Source of the DNA: Ischnura elegans
Taxonomy: Eukaryota > Arthropoda > Insecta > Odonata > Coenagrionidae
NCBI RefSeq assembly: GCF_921293095.1
Contig: NC_060249.1
Coordinates: 80,177,907-80,241,906 of the forward strand
Length of the DNA stretch: 64,000 bases
Direction: 5' to 3'
This document shows positions 62,001 through 64,000 of this stretch, in pieces (position 1 is the stretch's first letter; every line of letters begins with the position of its first letter). Under the pieces are notes generated by a model. That model was not told where the DNA came from and ran no database searches. It saw nothing but the letters and a program-made list of their open reading frames with translations. The position numbers and the translations under genes are program-made.

Positions 62001-63928
62001 GAAACTTTTTTTCAACAACGGTAATTTTAATCGCGTAATTTTTAAGCTTAGCAAACTTTTTACCGTAGATGATGAAGATATTACATTATCTGATAGAAAA
62101 AGTCTTCCAAGGCGGGAACGTTATACAACCTTCCACCGTTTTCGCCTGTAGAAACAAATGTAATGCGTTATTTCACTTCACTGCCGGTTAACGTACAGAA
62201 ACAATAAACATACACCAATGGAAACCTTTGAGGCATTAAATAACCGCGATACTGTTTTGTCAGTTAATTTTTGAATTTTCAGTGGAAAATACCAAAATAA
62301 TAGAATGATCACGTAAATGAACTAATTAAGTGCATAGAAAAATGACTTCGTCGGTTGTGCATTAGCATAATGATTGACGAAACAATGCTTTCCATGATTT
62401 TTATTCAGTGCGGCGCTTATAAATGGTTTGAATAGTTAGTCGTTGTTCGAGTAAGGAAATTTAGTGATGCAAAAAAATCGCCTTTCGTCTGGATTTATGC
62501 TTACGTTTATCGGATAGATGTTTATCTGTCGCCGCACCACTCCTGTTTCTGTATATCTGTCCGCAACAGGTATATTGGCTATTATTTGCTCCACCTCCGG
62601 TAAAGCGACAATTCGCTATAGCGAGTGTTTATTAGTGCACCGTGGGGTGTCGTTATATCGAGGTTGCACTGTATCTCCTTGCTAAAAAGATACCATGCTT
62701 CGAGTTAGACAATAGACATCAATTATTGACCAAAAGCAATAGGTTAATAAAGCTGTTTTTTTTTCTTCTAATAATCTTCAAGATATGACCCACCACCCAT
62801 AAAAATGAAATTCATTACTTCTTGTGTATTTTGCTAGGAAAAAATGCTGAGGTTCACTAAAAGAAACGCCTCTGTTACTGTGTAAAATTCATTTCCTTTC
62901 CTTCGTAGAAGAAAATCATGACCAATCGACCAATGTGACTAGCTTTGCATTTAGTACATTTTAGTTTATACAATATACTCCAATCCATCAGATCCACACT
63001 ATCTTTTGTTTTATTGTAGTTGAATCTCAAACTCACGATTATCCATGTTTTCTGGTTTTTCGTGCCGCCTCTCCCCATCATTAACCTGTACAATCAGGTG
63101 TTAACTGTAATTAACAAAGTTGAAGTGACCCATTATTAATGTTTCTAATTAGGGAGTTTTTATGAGAGATTTGGTCAAAGTTGTGGGTTGCAAGCATTTG
63201 TCACAAGGCAGGTGTGTGATTATCCTCAAAATTGTCACCCCATTCACTCTCTCTAGCCAGTATTCAATAATATTGAAAAAATTTGTGTATATGTACTTCA
63301 TAACAATGTTATTCTTGTGGAAATCAATCACATGGAAGGTCAATAATGTGAAAAACTAGGATTGAATTTTCAAATACTTGGCATATTCATGCCATGGAAT
63401 ATGAACCTAATGCAAATACGTGACAGTGAAGACTATCTTACATTTAATTAACTGATGATGGGGCTATCTAGGATGGGCCATTTCACAAAATATCCGAGCC
63501 TTCTCCCAATGTGCTTTGCATTCTCCCTTCTCATGTTCATACAGTGGCCAGCATTGACCCCTTTCTGATGCTAAAGAATTTCTCTTGGCGTACACTGTAA
63601 TTCTAATGTAGCAGACAAATAAATTGTGCACCTGAAAGTGTTGCCTTTGGTCTGTGCCTCTCGCCACCCTACTCATCTTGGAAATTCAGACTACATAGTT
63701 GCTAATTGTTAAACCCATAACTAGTTTTTATTTAGTAAGTTTCCATGTGGAAAATCACTGGTTCGAAATGTCCCATCATTCTTGAAAGAGAGGATGAGTG
63801 CACTGTCAACAATTGGTGGTGTGGTTTAACTTTTTTTAGAATTTGAAAGAGAATAGAGGATTTTTATTTGAAGTAATTCTGTTTCTCTTATAGGGACATC
63901 AGTTGTTCCAGTCATCACGCTAGATTGA
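26004..63928 (+). CDS. G2E3/PHF7/pineapple-eye-type PHD finger protein
   Basis: Exons 26004-26111, 26560-26661, 26821-26945, 35485-35656, 41687-41790, 41890-42009, 42215-42345, 42659-42816, 44601-44756, 51915-52067, 52318-52566 and 56250-56409 join in phase with GT-AG borders; a last exon from 63894 is tentative. About 590 residues. Residues 1-125 form an extended PHD: CEFC at 8-11, CHYYC, then GFLLPDIRKALEKGKDMRC and CKRIFHLPCGLEKG, SFCSEH. A second PHD follows (VLCSVCFDPVE, APCCKKNGWFHRLCIQ, FFKCPLC), then DASWELEPNAFAELLERHNK, CKCPKGRDY and a third zinc region (ILCQNCGSKGIHIGC, WDCPEC). Order and motifs match the PHD half of G2E3 and Drosophila pineapple eye, nuclear proteins with ubiquitin-ligase or germline and eye roles. 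Residues about 300-580 are acidic and Ser-rich; no HECT domain is seen. In the phase predicted, exon 13 stops at 63926; another frame stays open to the window end, so the C terminus is unsure. Confidence 0.88.
27654..27835 (+). mobile_element. tRNA-derived SINE (fuller copy)
   Basis: Contains a tRNA-like head with an A box (TGGCCTCAGTGG) and B box (GGGTTCGAAATCC), then GCCTGGGTAAGTTACCCTTA and a tail ending AGAGCTGTTTTCAGAG. The body is shared with 7940-8072. Lies in intron 3 of the PHD gene. No clear target duplication found. Confidence 0.65.
28317..28445 (+). repeat. Hairpin repeat with hammerhead-like core
   Basis: A 23-bp inverted repeat (AAAATGAAAAAGCAGGAGC and its complement at 28423-28445) encloses a shorter inner hairpin (TTTACAGCATCA against TGATGCTGTAAA). 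The inner arm then runs TGGTGATGCTGTAAAGCGAA, which resembles a hammerhead core (CTGANGA, stem II, GAAA) with one base off. The flank GAGGCGAAATGGAGTGGAAA is shared with a second hairpin at 51448-51562. Probably the terminal repeat of a Penelope-like or retrozyme-like element. Confidence 0.45.
28785..29443 (+). mobile_element. pogo-like MITE nested in Tigger relic
   Basis: Starts CAGTAAAACCTCTTTACATC after TA and ends GATGTAAAGAGGTTCACTG, followed by CA where TA is expected. The ends are inverted repeats of the pogo class, with extra inner copies of the terminal motif near 28840 and 29330. Interior is AT-rich with no transposase. Confidence 0.65.
29980..32396 (+). mobile_element. Penelope-like element, 3' part, split by a DNA element
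   Basis: Plus-strand reading near 30090-30390 gives SGIYKVNCELYNMC, IGQTGRNFNIRMKEH and LAKHLL, the GIY-YIG endonuclease pattern of Penelope-like retroelements, with one stop in the middle. A 1.4-kb PIF-type element (30455-31854) then interrupts it. The remainder is a C/T-rich 3' region that reaches a hammerhead-like segment at 32320-32350 (AGATGATGGCT, CAGTT, AGCCGAAACGC) just before the next element. No reverse transcriptase fingers are recognisable upstream. Confidence 0.6.
30455..31854. mobile_element. PIF/Harbinger-like element with TAA duplication
   Basis: TAA at 30452-30454 is repeated at 31855-31857. Ends are TGCCCCGTTCACAC and TGTGAACGGGGCA. Just inside both ends are further inverted motifs (GGTTAG, CCATGGTTA and their complements). 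1400 bp, no transposase seen; a Lys/Ser-rich open frame at 31251-31433 has no resemblance. It separates two parts of a Penelope-like element, so it inserted later. Confidence 0.7.
32399..35424 (-). mobile_element. Tigger-type DNA transposon, 3 kb
   Basis: TA, CAGTAAACTCTTGATTTTAC at the left and GTAAAATCAAGAGTTTACTG, TA at the right form a perfect 20-bp terminal inverted repeat. Each side carries further copies of the motif TTCGTAAAATCGA (also TTCGTATAATCGAA) at 32450, 35330 and 35390. The transposase relic is at 34363-34725. The middle (33180-34150) is GC-richer and is shared with the relic at 28085-29800. Confidence 0.85.
34363..34725 (-). pseudogene. Tigger/pogo DDE transposase fragment
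   Basis: Open reading of 120 residues. KPVVIGKFERPRCLKH and LPVFYHANKNSWMTREIF precede VLIMDNATVHKY (second catalytic Asp) and VLFLPPNSTSKSQPLDQGII (third Asp). This is the C-terminal half of a DDE_1 transposase; the N-terminal helix-turn-helix and first Asp are not in the same frame. Belongs to the 32399-35424 element and is not functional alone. Confidence 0.88.
35760..36625. other. PHD gene intron, unassigned
   Basis: Mixed composition with short frames on both strands (for example 35879-36115 and 36001-36303) that resemble no family. A GC-rich patch at 36170-36330 may be an unrecognised repeat. Confidence 0.4.
36630..37160 (+). mobile_element. LINE 3' end (reverse-transcriptase C terminus)
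   Basis: Reading RIFRLQKRAVRI, then KTLFHRRQNTNLTMYI and, in the frame opening at 36756, LLLIPHNTSFYAKGSLYWGI, YYNELPDKIKTL. This is the C-terminal block following the reverse transcriptase in CR1/Jockey-like elements (LQKRAIR, T-FY-S-LY-G-KLYN-LP-IK). The 3' flank is AT-rich with TGAATAAATATATAAC, a plausible tail. Frameshifted and truncated at the 5' end. Confidence 0.6.
38026..38065. repeat. Left arm of a perfect 40-bp inverted repeat
   Basis: CTATTATAATTCATTTTCGG continuing to GTGCTTAA; its exact complement stands at 39050-39089. The arms bracket 984 bp holding the Penelope-like relic. Confidence 0.9.
38073..39006 (-). mobile_element. Penelope-like retroelement 3' part with GIY-YIG domain
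   Basis: Minus-strand open frame 39006-38404 (200 residues): RALREVKAPMEKTKPS, LPYISGTMDRIARILGKANV, then GIYEIPCSCGSSYIGQTKRK and RLKEHERVLKAR, VADHF. This is the linker and GIY-YIG endonuclease of a Penelope-like element, with CxC before SYIGQT. Downstream (38112-38073) is a hammerhead-like core: CTGACGA, GTTCC, CAGTAAGT, GGAAC, GAAA. The reverse transcriptase is absent. Confidence 0.82.
38962..39049 (+). repeat. Direct repeat unit 1
   Basis: CCCGGAAAGTACGGAACCAC to GAGCTTACTGCAAAGGG. A second, about 93 per cent similar copy is at 39749-39840. Both sit inside the 37811-40864 element, about 790 bp apart. Confidence 0.7.
39050..39089. repeat. Right arm of the perfect 40-bp inverted repeat
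   Basis: TTAAGCACGCAGACGTACAC continuing to TTATAATAG, exact complement of 38026-38065. Confidence 0.9.
39749..39840 (+). repeat. Direct repeat unit 2
   Basis: Second copy of the 38962-39049 sequence, differing at scattered bases. It ends GCAGAGGGTGAAGC, where the first copy ends GCAAAGGGTTAAGC. Confidence 0.7.
41175..41274 (+). other. Exon-like open stretch cut by a MITE
   Basis: After an acceptor-like CTTTAG the sequence opens as EAARSSRRRKNVEKKSL then TTEEVLSRIEEQRKYK, a basic, helix-prone reading. The MITE at 41275 ends it. It lies 412 bp upstream of PHD exon 5, which splices perfectly without it. It could be a dead exon, an alternative exon or chance. Confidence 0.25.
41275..41498. mobile_element. 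PIF/Harbinger-like MITE, complete
   Basis: TAA at 41272-41274 and 41499-41501. Ends AGGCCGTTTTACACGG and CCGTGTAAAACGACCT are inverted with one mismatch, and the inverted arms continue (GCACGGAATTGCACA against TGCGCAATTCCGTGT). 224 bp. The same family is truncated at 2899-3018. Confidence 0.82.
42820..44595. other. PHD gene intron 8, no feature
   Basis: AT-rich intron between exons 8 and 9. I see no repeat ends, coding fragment or RNA gene in it. Confidence 0.5.
45683..46652 (-). pseudogene. piggyBac transposase relic
   Basis: Minus strand. LLGIPYFGKGDK and NITCDNYFTDLELALTLLSN precede GLTLVGTVRKNKKFLPP and LALFGFRENATL, FLSTMHHSGEI, IITYYNETKGGLDS, which follow the DDE_Tnp_1_7 order of piggyBac. 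The frame starting at 45895 resembles the C-terminal Cys-rich domain (RKRDVSCVQQQKVECKD). Between them the reading is broken, and a 56-bp tandem duplication lies at 45899-46010. The N-terminal part is cut off where a pogo-like end begins at 46663. Confidence 0.82.
45899..46010 (+). repeat. 56-bp tandem duplication
   Basis: Two adjacent 56-bp units starting TTGAATTATTTTCTACCTCT, nearly identical (TGTATAAAA against TGCATAAAA). It lies inside the piggyBac relic. Confidence 0.85.
46663..46745 (+). mobile_element. Terminus of a pogo-like element
   Basis: TA then CAGTAAAACTTTGATTTTAC, with inner copies GTGTAAAATCAAAG and GTAAAATCAAGAG, as in the ends of the Tigger at 32399. It abuts the broken piggyBac reading, so it probably inserted there. 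The opposite end was not found; the transposase at 47497-48627 may or may not belong to it. Confidence 0.5.
47497..48627 (-). pseudogene. NTDQ-type DDE transposase, nearly open
   Basis: Two minus-strand open frames, 48627-48319 and 48270-47497, lie in the same frame with one stop (TAA just after NTDQTGCEYLT, where relatives I remember have Tyr). Blocks: WHGPTVLKG, ASTEDI, VINTDQTGCEYLT (first Asp), SGELLPKVFICLQEVSGKFG, FLLFTDSWSGQT (second Asp), CTPICQPCDVYFYRQVKIFI (third Asp), LLYAWYASGLPSE, then a Cys-rich tail (CNCGEACFARCSWCYNVFC). The order recalls a Tc1/mariner-related transposase group common in ant and other insect genomes. An upstream frame continues to about 48685. TIRs not identified. 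Confidence 0.75.
48991..49058 (-). repeat. tRNA-like pseudogene or SINE head
   Basis: Minus strand: TAGCATGGTCTAGTGGTACG (A box-like) and GTAGGATCGAGTCTCCG (B box-like), closing with GGCTA that pairs with TAGC at the start. The rest of the acceptor stem does not pair and the anticodon arm is unclear, so it is not a working tRNA. Confidence 0.45.
49343..49728 (+). mobile_element. MITE M1 copy 3 (partial)
   Basis: Follows copy 1 from TAATTGCCTAAATCGAAAG to CCTCATGCATTAGTCATCTC and then stops at a Tigger fragment. Its left end is worn. Confidence 0.6.
49729..50083 (+). mobile_element. Tigger-like fragment, right part
   Basis: Matches 55575-56040 in order (AATAACATGCAAAATATAC, GTATATTTCGCTCTTTTGGA, GTACAAAAGTCGGGGACCAC) and ends CCTG like that element. 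The left half is missing. It sits between two opposite copies of MITE M1. Confidence 0.65.
50259..50898 (-). mobile_element. MITE M1 copy 4
   Basis: Reverse orientation, from TAGAGTAGTTTCCTTCATC to GAAACCATCCTA. Colinear with the copy at 19687-20340. Confidence 0.7.
51400..51562 (+). repeat. Hairpin repeat related to 28317-28445
   Basis: Flank AATCTGAGGTTTCAGGCGAG, then GAGTGGAAACG and inverted arms GAAGCAGGAGCAATTTCCAC and GTGGAAATTCTCCTGCTTC. The flank and outer arms match 28270-28445, but the inner loop differs. Confidence 0.45.
52841..52912 (-). tRNA. tRNA-like cloverleaf 1 (Ala GGC-like, probably SINE)
   Basis: 72 nt. Acceptor GGCTTGG/CTAAGTC, D stem GTGT/GCAC, anticodon stem CCTGA/TCGGG, loop CCGGCAA, T arm CCGGG-TTCGAAT-CCCGG all pair. 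The loop would read GGC, but position 33 is C where tRNAs have U, so decoding is unlikely. A and B boxes are intact. Confidence 0.55.
53161..53232 (-). tRNA. tRNA-like cloverleaf 2 (Ala GGC-like, probably SINE)
   Basis: Identical by eye to the copy at 52841-52912, 320 bp further along and in the same orientation. Its 5' flank reaches the centre of the palindrome within about 20 bp. Confidence 0.55.
53508..53579 (+). tRNA. tRNA-like cloverleaf 3 (Ala GGC-like, probably SINE)
   Basis: Plus-strand copy with the same 72 nt. It is preceded by GAAGTTCGCTCTGAGAAGAT, as are the others. No tRNA-gene-type T-run terminator follows directly; the body has TATTTTTTC 3' of it. Confidence 0.55.
53685..53784 (+). 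mobile_element. Right terminus of a Tigger-like element
   Basis: Ends with AATAACAAGAGTTAACTG. Its complement CAGTTAACTCTTGTTATTAC, TTAATGGGACCG resembles the start of the 32399 Tigger (CAGTAAACTCTTGATTTTAC, TCAGTGGGACCG). The other end is missing, probably displaced by the tRNA-like insertion. Confidence 0.5.
54178..54760 (-). mobile_element. Short pogo-like MITE (copy B)
   Basis: TA, CAGTGAAACCTCGATATAAC and GCTTTAACGAGGTTCGACTG, TA. Reverse orientation relative to copy A. It keeps the right subterminal region of copy C (62370-62580) that copy A lacks, but joins it to a different left breakpoint. Confidence 0.8.
55083..56040. mobile_element. Tigger-like element, 958 bp
   Basis: TA, CAGGCGGTCCTCGACTTTCG at the left; CGAAAGTCGGGGACCGCCTG, TA at the right. 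The subterminal motif ACTTTCGTAC repeats several times at each side (55105-55195, 55970-56020). No transposase reading. A truncated relative is at 49729-50083. Confidence 0.85.
56490..60204 (-). mobile_element. Ty3/Gypsy LTR retrotransposon fossil
   Basis: A broken 5' part of a Gypsy-type element on the minus strand: 5' LTR (59578-60204), a gag region with a charged coiled-coil (about 58060-59490), an aspartic protease segment near 57600 and an N-terminal reverse transcriptase segment near 56500-56980. The rest of pol and the 3' LTR are missing. The reading is interrupted at least four times. Motif readability suggests moderate age; without a second LTR no date can be given. It lies in the last intron of the PHD gene. 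Confidence 0.8.
59578..60204 (-). repeat. Candidate 5' LTR of the Gypsy fossil
   Basis: Minus strand begins TGTAAACAAGCC and ends GTGTTACA, giving the TG...CA borders. It is followed directly by TTTTGGTGCCGCAACGTG, a primer-binding-like site. Only one copy is present, so the borders are inferred. Confidence 0.5.
60798..62671 (+). mobile_element. pogo-like transposon, longer copy C
   Basis: TA, CAGTGAAACCTCGTTAAAGC and ATATCGAGGTTGCACTG, TA. 1874 bp, the longest of three related copies; copies A (314-879) and B (54178-54760) are internal-deletion derivatives with different breakpoints. It keeps a transposase relic at 61330-61735. Confidence 0.85.
61330..61735 (+). pseudogene. pogo-like transposase N-terminal relic
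   Basis: Interrupted reading across frames resembles the CENP-B-type helix-turn-helix and start of the DDE domain: FRDRLRIENFKSAEG, then KRYLPSQLP, GDACGVNLKSW, and SIFRSIPRVIYHTRNGTFF followed by LPDKTLAV (relatives: IYNADETGLFF, LPDKTLAVKG). The first catalytic Asp is lost in this copy and several stops are present. Confidence 0.6.
62672..63890. other. End of the last PHD intron, no feature
   Basis: AT-rich with short frames only. No repeat ends or coding resemblance until the acceptor CTCTTATAG at 63893. Confidence 0.45.
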
Positions 63929-64000
63929 CTCCACTGTCTTCTGTGAAGAAAAAGCAGTTTAAAATCAAAAGAGAGAGAAAACACTGTGGGAAATGCCAAA

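Noticed and set aside
1-64000. CRISPR array, rRNA, bacterial operon or prophage
   Set aside because: No spaced short direct repeats, no rRNA core motifs, and all confident genes are spliced eukaryotic genes.

Overview
This is a eukaryotic nuclear window, most likely from an insect. It holds spliced genes with GT-AG introns up to about 9 kb, an intron-bearing polyadenylated histone gene, low gene density and a very high load of transposons: pogo/Tigger, piggyBac, PIF/Harbinger and hAT elements, Penelope-like retroelements, LINE scraps, tRNA-derived SINEs and one Ty3/Gypsy fossil. The mix fits a hemimetabolous insect with a large genome, but species and order are inference. There are no operons, CRISPR arrays or rRNA.

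Four protein genes can be assembled exon by exon. (1) 7549-11237, minus: the 5' half of DPAGT1/ALG7, the first enzyme of N-glycan precursor synthesis; its last exons must lie beyond the left edge or escape me. (2) 12125-12749, plus: a three-exon histone H2A.X ending in SQEY, divergent from DPAGT1 across about 0.9 kb. (3) 17515-22117, plus: a five-exon cornichon homologue of the CNIH4 type. (4) 26004 to about 63928, plus: a PHD/extended-PHD protein of the G2E3/PHF7/pineapple-eye group with 12 firm exons and a tentative thirteenth. It fills the right 60 per cent of the window because its introns are packed with mobile DNA. Two weak ATG-plus-donor open stretches on the minus strand (24540-24766 and 25720-25887) may belong to an unidentified gene sharing the PHD gene's promoter region.

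Layout: 1-7500 is LINE scraps, short DNA transposons and sequence I cannot name; 7.5-12.8 kb is the DPAGT1/H2A.X pair; 12.8-17.5 kb is intergenic with one MITE; 17.5-22.1 kb is CNIH4, whose third intron holds two transposons; 22.1-26 kb is intergenic with a clean hAT MITE; 26-64 kb is the PHD gene. Its introns hold, in order, a tRNA-SINE, a degenerate Tigger with nested insertions, a Penelope-like element split by a 1.4-kb PIF-type element, a 3-kb Tigger, a LINE tail, a 3-kb pogo-like element carrying a Penelope-like copy, a PIF MITE interrupting an exon-like stretch, a piggyBac relic, an almost open NTDQ-type transposase, a MITE/Tigger cluster, a palindromic tRNA-like composite, two short pogo/Tigger elements, the Gypsy fossil and a longer pogo-like copy.

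The four genes are ordinary housekeeping functions (ER glycosylation, DNA-damage chromatin, ER export, PHD-type nuclear regulation) and show no sign of acting as one system. The most unusual structure is the tRNA-like inverted composite at 52802-53671: three complete cloverleaves flanked by a 13-bp target duplication. Next are Penelope-like ends carrying hammerhead-like cores, and a CNIH4 intron element built from CAATTG-centred subterminal repeats. All calls come from reading the sequence; no database search was run.
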